Origin: Desulfotomaculum sp.
GTDB lineage: Bacteria; Bacillota; Desulfotomaculia; Desulfotomaculales; Ammonificaceae
Direction of reading: 5' to 3'
Assembly (NCBI GenBank): GCA_012961725.1
Contig: DTYU01000058.1
Coordinates: 1-8,673 of the forward strand
Length of the DNA: 8,673 nt
Made by a program: the position numbers and the translations under genes. The first letter of the stretch is position 1, and each line of letters begins with the position of its first letter. The notes under the pieces were generated by a model. The model saw only the letters and a list, made by a program, of their open reading frames with translations, had not been told where the DNA came from and ran no database searches. Shown piece after piece: positions 1 to 5,406 of this stretch.

Positions 1-1
1 T

Positions 2-154
2 CCCGCTGTCTTGCACGCAATGCTGAAGCACGCCGGCAAAGAGGATTTAGCCCACCTTGCCACCTTGGCGGGGGTTGGAATCGTGCTGATCTGGGTAGTG
101 CAGCTTTTAGGCCAGCTTTTCAGTGTGGTGGAGTCTGTTTTTAAACTGCATTGA
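2..154 (+). CDS. spoIIIAC: SpoIIIAC, C-terminal part (cut by window edge)
   Basis: The window opens inside this gene; 50 codons and a TGA stop remain, about three quarters of a protein that is normally 65-68 residues. The visible part starts PAVLHAMLKHAGKEDLAH and continues into a hydrophobic helix (GVGIVLIWVVQLLGQLF), ending FKLH. This matches the second half of SpoIIIAC: an amphipathic stretch with a Gly-Lys-Glu turn, then a transmembrane helix and a short tail. SpoIIIAC is a small membrane protein of the SpoIIIA channel, made in the mother cell and needed for forespore development. The next gene, spoIIIAD, starts 18 bases downstream, as expected in the operon. The identification rests on both sequence resemblance and position. 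The start codon lies outside the window. Confidence 0.9.
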   Translation, partial: PAVLHAMLKHAGKEDLAHLATLAGVGIVLIWVVQLLGQLFSVVESVFKLH

Positions 155-172
155 GAACCGGGTGGTGAGGGG

Positions 173-559
173 ATGGAGATTCTCCAGGTCGTCGGATTTG
201 CGCTCGTTGCAGCGATCATGGCGCTGGTATTGCGGCGGGAAAAGCCGGAGTTTGCGCTTGCGGTAGGGGTGGCCGCCGGGATCGTGATTTTCGCGGCCTT
301 TTTGGGCAAGATCGGCGCCGTGATCAGGGTGCTCGAGGGTGCGGCCAACAAGGCCGGCCTGAACATGATATATCTCGATACCATCCTGAAGATCGTAGGC
401 GTCGCCTATATCGGTGATTTTGGGGCACAGATCTGCAGGGACGCCGGGGAAGGGGCGCTGGCAGTAAAGGTCGAGTTTGCAGCAAAAGTGCTGATCTTAG
501 TGCTCGCGCTGCCGATCATTATCGCGCTGCTCGATCTGTTGCTGAAACTGGTGACATAG
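173..559 (+). CDS. spoIIIAD: Stage III sporulation protein AD, membrane protein
   Basis: A 128-residue integral membrane protein, close to the usual ~130. Hydrophobic segments lie near residues 4-20, 27-44, 68-86 and 104-124. The stretch MIYLDTILKIVGVAYIGDFG followed by AQICRDAGEGALA is the conserved SpoIIIAD core (in B. subtilis the same region reads TILKIIGIAYIAEFGAQL). SpoIIIAD is paralogous to SpoIIIAC, and both belong to the membrane part of the SpoIIIA channel between mother cell and forespore. The ATG at 173 follows a purine-rich GGTGGTGAGGGG. The spacing is tight, but the N-terminus (MEILQVVGFALV) aligns well with the family, so this start is preferred. The stop TAG is directly followed by the ATG of spoIIIAE, suggesting translational coupling. 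Confidence 0.95.
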   Translation: MEILQVVGFALVAAIMALVLRREKPEFALAVGVAAGIVIFAAFLGKIGAVIRVLEGAANKAGLNMIYLDTILKIVGVAYIGDFGAQICRDAGEGALAVKVEFAAKVLILVLALPIIIALLDLLLKLVT

Positions 560-1735
560 ATGAGACTGCTCGTCTTTCTCATGTTGGTGGCGGTCTTGCC
601 CGCGGTCTTTCAGCCGCCGGCGGCCCTTGCGGAAGAAATACAAGGCCTTGGGGCTGATCCGGAAGGGGAGTTGGCTAAGCTTGACTTAGAGTGCGTCGAG
701 AAAGAGGCCGCCCGGTTTATCGAAACGATACGGGACTGGGCCCCCGGACTCACGTTCCGACAACTGGTGGTGGATGTTCTACACGGCCGGGTAGAACTCA
801 CTCCTGCGGCAGTGATAAGTACGCTGGGGCGCTATTTCTGGAACGAAGTATGGGGCGGCGGCGTACTGCTCGGTAAGATCCTGATCCTGGCCATCATCCT
901 TGCAATCCTGCAGCAGTTAAGCACCGCCTTTGAACGCGCCTCAACATCCCAGACGGCATTCTACGCCTGCTTCCTTGCCCTGGCGGGAACAGTGGTGACC
1001 GCGCTCGGCTTGGCGCTTAACACCGGGCGCGAAGCGGTTGATGGAATGGTCTCGTTCGTTCAGGCGCTCTTGCCGGTACTGCTGACCCTCCTGGCGGCGG
1101 CCGGCGGCCTTACGGCTGCAGCGATACTGCATCCGGCTATTCTGACCGCACTGGCCGTGATAGGCACGCTGATAAGAAACGTGGTGCTTCCGCTGATAAC
1201 GTTCGGCATAATTCTCAGCCTGATCGACCGGCTGAGCGAAGGTTTCGAGGTGTCGCACCTATCAGCGCTTTTCCGGAACCTGGGACTGGGTCTTTTGGGC
1301 ATACTGTCGACGATCTTCTTGGGAGTGCTGGCTGTTCAGGGCGTAGCCGGGGCGGCATCTGCCGGGATTGCGCTGCGGACGGCGAAATACGCTGCCGGGG
1401 CCTTCGTCCCTGTAGTAGGAGGAATGCTGGCTGATGCATTTGAAGCAGTGGTGGGAACCTCACTTCTCCTGAAGAGCGCTGTCGGCATAGCAGGAATGGT
1501 TCTGATCTTCTTTGCCGTAGCCTTTCCCGCCCTGAAAATATGTGCCGTGAGTCTGCTGTTTAAGCTTGCGGGCGCCCTGGTCCAGCCCTTAGAGGGACGC
1601 GTTGCGGCATCCTTGGACGGGGTTGGAAACGGGCTCTTAGGGATTTTTGCCGTGGTAACGACGGTCGGCCTGCTCTGCTTCTTCGCCGTGGCCATTGTTG
1701 TCGGGCTCGGCTTCCTGACAACGATGTTACGCTGA
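560..1735 (+). CDS. spoIIIAE: Stage III sporulation protein AE, polytopic membrane protein
   Basis: A 391-residue protein of the usual family length. Residues 1-24 look like a cleavable signal peptide (hydrophobic core LLVFLMLVAVLPAVF, then AALA before EE). A soluble stretch to about residue 95 follows. The rest is strongly hydrophobic with roughly seven or eight transmembrane helices, including LLGKILILAIILAILQQL near 100-117. SpoIIIAE is the largest membrane component of the SpoIIIA complex, which with SpoIIQ from the forespore side forms a channel needed for late forespore gene expression. The ATG abuts the spoIIIAD stop with no gap; GGTGA at 550-554 inside the previous gene is the likely ribosome binding site. 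No frameshift or missing part is seen. Confidence 0.95.
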   Translation: MRLLVFLMLVAVLPAVFQPPAALAEEIQGLGADPEGELAKLDLECVEKEAARFIETIRDWAPGLTFRQLVVDVLHGRVELTPAAVISTLGRYFWNEVWGGGVLLGKILILAIILAILQQLSTAFERASTSQTAFYACFLALAGTVVTALGLALNTGREAVDGMVSFVQALLPVLLTLLAAAGGLTAAAILHPAILTALAVIGTLIRNVVLPLITFGIILSLIDRLSEGFEVSHLSALFRNLGLGLLGILSTIFLGVLAVQGVAGAASAGIALRTAKYAAGAFVPVVGGMLADAFEAVVGTSLLLKSAVGIAGMVLIFFAVAFPALKICAVSLLFKLAGALVQPLEGRVAASLDGVGNGLLGIFAVVTTVGLLCFFAVAIVVGLGFLTTMLR

Positions 1736-1747
1736 GGTGAACCGGGC

Positions 1748-2257
1748 ATGGAGAAGATAGAACTCCTGGTCCGCAATCTCATTCTTATTGTGGTAGTGGC
1801 CGCCTTTCTCGAGCTGTTACTCCCGGTGGGCGAGATGCGCAGGTATGTCCGGATGGTTATCGGCATTCTGGTAATATTTGCGGTACTGCAGGTTCTGGTG
1901 GGTCTGTTTGACCGCACGGATCTGCTGCCGCGGGTTACGATAGAAAAGCAGTCGTTTGAGGGCGGGGAGCAAAGCAGGTTTCAGGAGGAGTATGCAAACC
2001 GGGCTGTGGCGGCATATCGGCGCGGTCTGGCGCGTCAGGTCAAAGCCCTTGCCGGACTGTCCGGCCTTGAGGTGGCAGAGGTGGAGGTGGTTATGGATGA
2101 GAAGGGCGGCAGGTACCCGCGCCTTATGGAAATCAGGTTGCATCTTGAGCCGGCGGCCGCGGCACCCGAGGATTTGGCCGGGGCGGAGAAGGCTGCAGGT
2201 GCGATTGCGGATTTTTACAACCTGCCGCGGGAAAAGGTCGTGGTTGCTCGGCCATGA
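1748..2257 (+). CDS. spoIIIAF: Stage III sporulation protein AF
   Basis: A 169-residue protein with two N-terminal transmembrane helices (about residues 10-27 and 35-54) and a soluble C-terminal domain. This is the known SpoIIIAF plan. The C-terminal part has the alternating pattern (LSGLEVAEVEVVMDE, later YPRLMEIRLHL and FYNLPREKVVV) seen in ring-building domains of SpoIIIAF/AG/AH, which are related to the secretion-system proteins EscJ/PrgK and FliF. The likely ribosome binding site GAGGTGA overlaps the spoIIIAE stop and sits eight bases before the ATG. The protein is inferred to project its soluble domain into the space between mother cell and forespore membranes. Family assignment comes from architecture, operon position and C-terminal pattern together. 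Confidence 0.92.
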   Translation: MEKIELLVRNLILIVVVAAFLELLLPVGEMRRYVRMVIGILVIFAVLQVLVGLFDRTDLLPRVTIEKQSFEGGEQSRFQEEYANRAVAAYRRGLARQVKALAGLSGLEVAEVEVVMDEKGGRYPRLMEIRLHLEPAAAAPEDLAGAEKAAGAIADFYNLPREKVVVARP

Positions 2258-2306
2258 TTCAAGGAGATATTTATCTAAAAACGGAAGCACGTTGGAGGTG
2301 TGAGGG

Positions 2307-2930
2307 ATGAAAGGCCTAATTGCTTCAATATTCGGCAAGAACAGCATGTTTTCAAAAAAACCGGAGTACTGGGTTAAACTGGGACTGCTGGCGGTTGTGG
2401 GTTTCTTTCTATTGGTATTAGGCGGTACAGGGGGGAGCGCGCCGGTTGACCCCGGAAATGCTGTTGACAGTGGCGCGCCAGGACATGCTGAAGCGGTTGC
2501 GGGCATAAGCCAGGAGGAGGAACAGCTTGCAGAACGGGTTAAAGCGGTGCTTCAGAGCGTCAGGGGCGCGGGCGCGGTAGAGGTCAGTATCCGCCTTGCC
2601 GGCTCGACTAAGACAGAGCATGCGGTAAATACCAGCACCGGAAAGAGGGTTACCGAGGAAAAGGAAAAGACCGGTCTGAACCGGACTACGTCGGAAAAGA
2701 CACAAAGCGGCGAAGTTGTTATCGTTCGAGACGGCCAGCGGGAGAAAGCGGTGATCGAAAACGAGAAAGCGCCGCGGATCTTAGGGGTGCTCATAGTAGC
2801 GGAGGGGGCCGCCGACCCGCCGGTAAAGGCAGAGATCTTTCGCGCCGCACAAGTGGCGCTGGGTGTCGAGGCGCATCGCATCCTGGTGCTGCCGCGGCGG
2901 TCGCAGAGCGGGCTGCCGGCCGGCGGATGA
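2307..2930 (+). CDS. spoIIIAG: Stage III sporulation protein AG, ring-forming channel subunit
   Basis: A 207-residue protein with a short cytoplasmic N-terminus, one transmembrane helix at about residues 22-40 and a large soluble domain. The region after the membrane (about 65-200) carries the SpoIIIAG hallmarks: LAERVKAVLQSVRGAGAV, a charged Thr/Glu/Lys-rich insertion, then APRILGVLIVAEGAADPPVK and a helix leading to HRILVLP. In B. subtilis SpoIIIAG forms a large ring in the intermembrane space through a ring-building fold with an inserted beta-structure, and the charged insertion here corresponds to it. A clear GGAGGTG lies six bases before the ATG. The 49-base gap from spoIIIAF is the longest inside this operon. 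The stop TGA overlaps by one base the AAGGAG that serves spoIIIAH. Confidence 0.95.
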   Translation: MKGLIASIFGKNSMFSKKPEYWVKLGLLAVVGFFLLVLGGTGGSAPVDPGNAVDSGAPGHAEAVAGISQEEEQLAERVKAVLQSVRGAGAVEVSIRLAGSTKTEHAVNTSTGKRVTEEKEKTGLNRTTSEKTQSGEVVIVRDGQREKAVIENEKAPRILGVLIVAEGAADPPVKAEIFRAAQVALGVEAHRILVLPRRSQSGLPAGG

Positions 2931-2943
2931 AGGAGTTGTTAAG

Positions 2944-3483
2944 ATGGCACGTTTTATTTTGGTACGGAAACCGATTGTGTTCGGTGTCTTGACGATCCTT
3001 TTAGCAGCGGGCGTTGCTGCTGGTGCTTACGGCATAGGTGCGCCGACCCAGTGGGAGAAAGAAGAATCGGTGACAGAAGTGAACTACCTGATAAGCCGAT
3101 TCTCCCAGTTACCTGCAGCGGAGAGCGATAAGGATGATTTTTTCGTGGACTTCCGGATTGACCGCGAAGCAAAGCGCAGCCGGCAGGTGGAACTGTTGCG
3201 GGAGATTGCTGCTGCGCCAATCACCGACAAATCTACGCGGAGGCGGGCACAGGAAAACATAATGCGGCTCATGCAAAAGGCGGAAAAGGAGGCAAGGATG
3301 GAAAGACTGCTGCGGGCGCGGGGTTTTCAGGACGCGGTCGTAGCCTTAGAAGAGCAGGGGGTAACGGTCATCGTAGCCGGGAGGGTCAGCCCGGAGGTGG
3401 ATAGGACCATCGCTAACATTGTTTACCACAGCCTGGGTGTGGCACCGGAGCGAGTGCTGGTCCTTGGGCGTGAGAAGAGATAA
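2944..3483 (+). CDS. spoIIIAH: Stage III sporulation protein AH, SpoIIQ-partner ring protein
   Basis: A 179-residue protein, somewhat shorter than the 218 of B. subtilis. One transmembrane helix lies at about residues 10-30, followed by an intermembrane domain. The conserved core is at about 65-88: DFFVDFRIDREAKRSRQVEL, matching the family pattern of FF, (Y/F)R, (I/L)ER and a QVELL helix. A ring-building fold follows (DAVVALEEQGVTVIVAG, helix, RVLVLGREKR). SpoIIIAH binds forespore SpoIIQ across the intermembrane space in B. subtilis. The ATG at 2944 was chosen because AAGGAG ends eight bases before it and the protein then begins just before the membrane helix. A longer in-frame ATG at 2863 would add an Arg/Cys-rich tail encoded within spoIIIAG and has no support. 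Last gene of the spoIIIA operon. Confidence 0.94.
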   Translation: MARFILVRKPIVFGVLTILLAAGVAAGAYGIGAPTQWEKEESVTEVNYLISRFSQLPAAESDKDDFFVDFRIDREAKRSRQVELLREIAAAPITDKSTRRRAQENIMRLMQKAEKEARMERLLRARGFQDAVVALEEQGVTVIVAGRVSPEVDRTIANIVYHSLGVAPERVLVLGREKR

Positions 3484-3491
3484 AGGAAGCC

Positions 3492-3541
3492 GCGCACGGT
3501 CCCGGCGGGCATTCTGCACTGTGCATTCGAGCCGTTTGCGC
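3492..3541. other. Imperfect inverted repeat at convergent gene junction
   Basis: GCGCACGG at 3492-3499 can pair with CCG-TT-TGCGC at 3532-3541 (eight pairs with a two-base bulge). A smaller near-palindrome TGCACTGTGCA lies in the loop. It sits midway between the stops of spoIIIAH and hdrB, where a shared terminator would be expected. However, neither side has a run of T, so it is not a canonical intrinsic terminator. It could be a weak or factor-assisted stop, or chance. Confidence 0.25.
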
Positions 3542-3549
3542 TTAACAAG

Positions 3550-4446
3550 TCACTGATACCTCAGTAAGAGGTCCAGCAAGACACGGTCGGGCCTTATCCT
3601 TGACATGCTTGTGACCGCTTCCGGATCAGCCCCCAGGCAAAACGCAAGGAGTTGCATGTAATGCAGAACCGGGATTTCGTAATAGATCCGTCTTCTTTTT
3701 TGAAGGAACTCTTGGGTTGTATCCAACTGGATCAGGCAGGAGCTGCACCCGGTAACAATCAGGTGCGGGTTGATTTCTGTTCTTATCGAGGTAATCTTCC
3801 TTTCTGCCAAATAGAAAGAGCGTTCCATATCGGTGCTGCGCATCGCGCCCATGCCACAACAGTCTAAGAGCCGGCTGTAACCTGGGACCGAAGCGCCCAG
3901 TGCTTCACACATTTCTCTTAATATCTGGGGATGGAAGGGGTCATTTTCCTTATCTGCTTGGAGTTGGCTCGGCCACAGCGTCAGGCACCCCGGCTGGAGG
4001 GCAACGGTCAAACCGTCAAGCCTGTACTTGACGGCTTCTTTGATCTTTTCAAGGCCGATTTCTTTATACAGGTAGGGCGTGGCATGTCTTACCCTGCTGA
4101 TTCCTTTGTATTCCCTGCCGATCTCCTGAAGGATTCTGTTAACCTGTTTTTGAATTCCCCGGTTGGTGAGCATATAGTATCTGGTTCTGACAAGGCTGCC
4201 GAAACAGGTGCTGCAAACGGTAATCATATCCAGACCTCTTTCTTCTGCAATCGCATAGTTTCTTGCCCCGAGCGCACACCAGCCTACAAGGTCGATGGAC
4301 GGCATCGTTCCCGACGTAGGACAGCAGGATTGGCCGATCAGGTCATCTAATTCAACGCCGAGCCTGGGAAATGCATAACGTACGGCAAGCTCAAGATCAG
4401 GCCGGTTAAACGCTGTGTTACAACCAATAAAAAAGCCGACTTTCAT
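3550..4446 (-). CDS. hdrB: HdrB-type CCG-domain subunit (heterodisulfide reductase subunit B-like)
   Basis: A 298-residue soluble protein with two complete CCG domains. The first has C9, C41-C42, C78 and C81 (SCCPTSG; TVCSTCFGSL). The second has C154, C196-C197, C234 and C237 (LDCCGMGAM; VTGCSSCL). In methanogen HdrB each CCG domain holds a non-cubane [4Fe-4S] cluster that cleaves disulfides, and the cysteine layout here is essentially the same, so both clusters should form. The motif AIAEERGLDMITVCSTC also follows HdrB closely. In bacteria such subunits pass electrons to thiols, fumarate, quinone-linked or unknown acceptors; the substrate cannot be read from sequence. AGGGAGC lies just before the ATG, overlapping the hdrC stop, so the two genes are co-translated. 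Glycolate/lactate oxidase CCG proteins (GlcF, LutA) are the alternative, less likely given the adjacent HdrC. Confidence 0.88.
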   Translation of the reverse strand: MKVGFFIGCNTAFNRPDLELAVRYAFPRLGVELDDLIGQSCCPTSGTMPSIDLVGWCALGARNYAIAEERGLDMITVCSTCFGSLVRTRYYMLTNRGIQKQVNRILQEIGREYKGISRVRHATPYLYKEIGLEKIKEAVKYRLDGLTVALQPGCLTLWPSQLQADKENDPFHPQILREMCEALGASVPGYSRLLDCCGMGAMRSTDMERSFYLAERKITSIRTEINPHLIVTGCSSCLIQLDTTQEFLQKRRRIYYEIPVLHYMQLLAFCLGADPEAVTSMSRIRPDRVLLDLLLRYQ

Positions 4447-4457
4447 TGAAAAGCTCC

Positions 4458-5117
4458 CTATAACCTTTCGGTGATGCCAAACACACCCATAGGTATAAGA
4501 CCCAGTTCCGCTAAAACCGTTTTTTTCATGATGGTTTGCACTTCCAGCAACGCTTCATGGTATGTGGTAGTTGTGGGCGGTGTCTCAGGTAAGCCGAGCT
4601 TTTTTCTCGGTATCCCGGCCTCCGAGATATAGACGGCGTGCCCTGTGTCGTAGAGAGACTTGATGCCTTCAATAGCAGTAGTGGGCAGAGCGTACTCGCG
4701 GACCGCCATCCGGCGCGTAGCTAACATTATTTCAAACGGATCGACCCCCATCGGGCATACTTCGGTACATCGGTTGCAGGATTGACAGGCCCAGATGGAG
4801 CTATCATTCAGAATAAGGTCCTTAAAGCCTACAACTATTGTTTGAATGACCCGCTTGTTGTAGAAGGAAAAACCCGATAACACAAGCGGGCATGCGGCGG
4901 CACACTTGCCGCACTGTGTGCATTCAAGGATTTTTGTTGCTCTCAGTTCGGGGATTTCTTGAATCAGTCCCGGTTGGCCTTGTGCGGGATCGAAGATTTC
5001 AGAAAATGGTTGTGTGTTATTGAGCATTGAACAGCTGTACCCCCGACTGTGGGAAATTTTCGGCATAACGGCGGTACCAATGCCAGAGTTAACATCTATT
5101 TCGACAGCGGTTTTCAA
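4458..5117 (-). CDS. hdrC: HdrC-type ferredoxin subunit (heterodisulfide reductase subunit C-like)
   Basis: A 219-residue protein in its longest form. It has two classic [4Fe-4S] motifs: C66, C69, C72, C76 (CTQCGKCAAACP) and C111, C114, C117, C121 (CQSCNRCTEVCP). The following MGVDPFEIMLATRRMAVRE is typical of HdrC, which relays electrons to the HdrB active site. The start is uncertain. The longest frame begins with TTG at 5117, but its AAAGGGA is only one base away. ATG at 5066 has no ribosome site. ATG at 5027 would give 189 residues, the usual HdrC length, but has only a distant GGGGG. The first 30 residues do not resemble the family, so a start near 5027 is quite possible. hdrB follows after 11 bases. 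No hdrA, membrane partner or flavoprotein is visible in the window, so the electron donor is unknown. Confidence 0.88.
   Translation of the reverse strand: MKTAVEIDVNSGIGTAVMPKISHSRGYSCSMLNNTQPFSEIFDPAQGQPGLIQEIPELRATKILECTQCGKCAAACPLVLSGFSFYNKRVIQTIVVGFKDLILNDSSIWACQSCNRCTEVCPMGVDPFEIMLATRRMAVREYALPTTAIEGIKSLYDTGHAVYISEAGIPRKKLGLPETPPTTTTYHEALLEVQTIMKKTVLAELGLIPMGVFGITERL
5100..5106 (-). promoter_or_regulatory. Spo0A box (exact match), hdrC-proximal
   Basis: The minus strand reads TGTCGAA, identical to the core binding site of Spo0A, the sporulation master regulator. It falls just inside the longest hdrC frame, or in its leader if translation starts at 5027. By eye the only other exact copy in the window is 55 bases away in the same orientation. 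A 7-base match is weak on its own; the pairing next to a promoter region is what raises interest. Confidence 0.35.
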
Positions 5118-5154
5118 ATCCCTTTAAGACAATTAGGAAATAACTATCCTCCCC

Positions 5155-5161
5155 TTCGACA
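5155..5161 (-). promoter_or_regulatory. Spo0A box (exact match), hdrC-distal
   Basis: The minus strand reads TGTCGAA again, followed by GGGGAGG. It lies about nine bases downstream of the sigma-H-like -10 element facing hdrC, a place where bound Spo0A would more likely block than activate transcription. It is also upstream of the rightward promoters. This is inferred from consensus matching only. Confidence 0.4.
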
Positions 5162-5170
5162 TATTTCCAG

Positions 5171-5201
5171 GTATTCCTCCCATTTTGTGGACAATTCCTT
5201 T
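5171..5201 (-). promoter_or_regulatory. Possible sigma-H-type promoter for hdrC-hdrB
   Basis: On the minus strand AAAGGAATT (5193-5201) fits the sigma-H -35 pattern RNAGGAWWW fully, and GAGGAATA (5172-5179) fits the -10 pattern RNNGAATW. The spacer is 13 bases rather than the usual 11-12, which weakens the call. It faces hdrC, 54 bases ahead of the longest hdrC start. No comparably good sigma-A promoter was seen on this strand. Confidence 0.3.
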
Positions 5202-5233
5202 AAATTTTGAGTTTTTTTCGGCCGATTCCCGTT

Positions 5234-5262
5234 TTGAGCAGTCCTCACGTTTATTGTATACT
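5234..5262 (+). promoter_or_regulatory. Sigma-A-type promoter for the carboxylase operon
   Basis: TTGAGC (5234-5239) and TATACT (5257-5262) are separated by exactly 17 bases, matching TTGACA and TATAAT at 4 of 6 and 5 of 6 positions. A start near 5269 would leave a leader of about 140 bases before the ATG at 5407. It lies in an AT-rich region between divergent genes and faces the carboxyltransferase-accC pair, so a housekeeping promoter is expected here. Confidence 0.55.
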
Positions 5263-5275
5263 TGTGCTCTCTCTA

Positions 5276-5304
5276 TTTCCAAGGGCTTTCCCATGGGTTA
5301 TAAT
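5276..5304 (+). promoter_or_regulatory. Second possible sigma-A-type promoter
   Basis: TTTCCA (5276-5281) and a perfect TATAAT (5299-5304) are spaced by 17 bases and face the carboxylase genes. The -10 box is ideal, the -35 box matches at 4 of 6 positions. The -10 lies inside an imperfect palindrome, so this promoter could be the regulated one of a tandem pair. Confidence 0.4.
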
Positions 5305-5311
5305 TATCACC
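5296..5311. promoter_or_regulatory. 16-base imperfect palindrome over a -10 box (possible operator)
   Basis: GGTTATAATTATCACC has seven of eight symmetric base pairs matching (one mismatch, at 5299/5308) and covers the TATAAT of the second promoter. Symmetric sites in this position are often bound by dimeric repressors. It does not match the BirA biotin-operator pattern or the FapR fatty-acid operator as I know them, so no regulator is proposed. Confidence 0.3.
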
Positions 5312-5390
5312 AGGTTTTTTCCGCAATTGATACAGGATTCTCAGGTGTATATATGATCCTTAATTTTTAGATGCTTTGAATTGCCTTGTG

Positions 5391-5405
5391 GGTAAGGGGG
5401 TTACC
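5391..5405 (+). promoter_or_regulatory. Ribosome binding site in the loop of a small hairpin
   Basis: GGTAA and TTACC flank GGGGG just ahead of the ATG at 5407. AAGGGGG at 5394-5400 is the ribosome binding site, six bases from the ATG, which is why this start was chosen over the longer frame opening with TTG at 5386. The five-base stem could modestly tune initiation, but is short and may not form. Confidence 0.4.
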
Positions 5406-5406
5406 G

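Noticed and set aside
1336..1917. 193-codon open frame on the minus strand
   Set aside because: Antisense to spoIIIAE; its translation is a low-complexity Arg/Thr/Ser-rich sequence typical of GC-rich shadow frames.
1817..2506. 229-codon open frame on the minus strand
   Set aside because: It lies fully antisense to spoIIIAF and spoIIIAG, which are clearly real, crosses their boundary, and its translation shows no recognisable domain.
2863..2943. Upstream extension of spoIIIAH from an ATG inside spoIIIAG
   Set aside because: It adds an Arg/Cys-rich stretch absent from the family; the ATG at 2944 has a good AAGGAG at eight bases and places the membrane helix correctly.
3931..4350. 139-codon open frame on the plus strand
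   Set aside because: Antisense to hdrB, which has all its cluster cysteines; no domain seen.
5088..5093. GTTAAC as half of a BirA (biotin repressor) operator
   Set aside because: No matching inverted half-site was found at the expected spacing, and it lies on the hdrC side.
5185..5370. 61-codon open frame in the divergent control region
   Set aside because: It opens with TTG ahead of the main promoter, has no ribosome site and no recognisable sequence; the region is better explained as regulatory DNA.
5386..5406. TTG-started longer form of the carboxyltransferase
   Set aside because: The extra seven residues would be encoded by the ribosome binding site itself; the ATG at 5407 gives the usual N-terminus MRPVRITDTTLRDGHQS.
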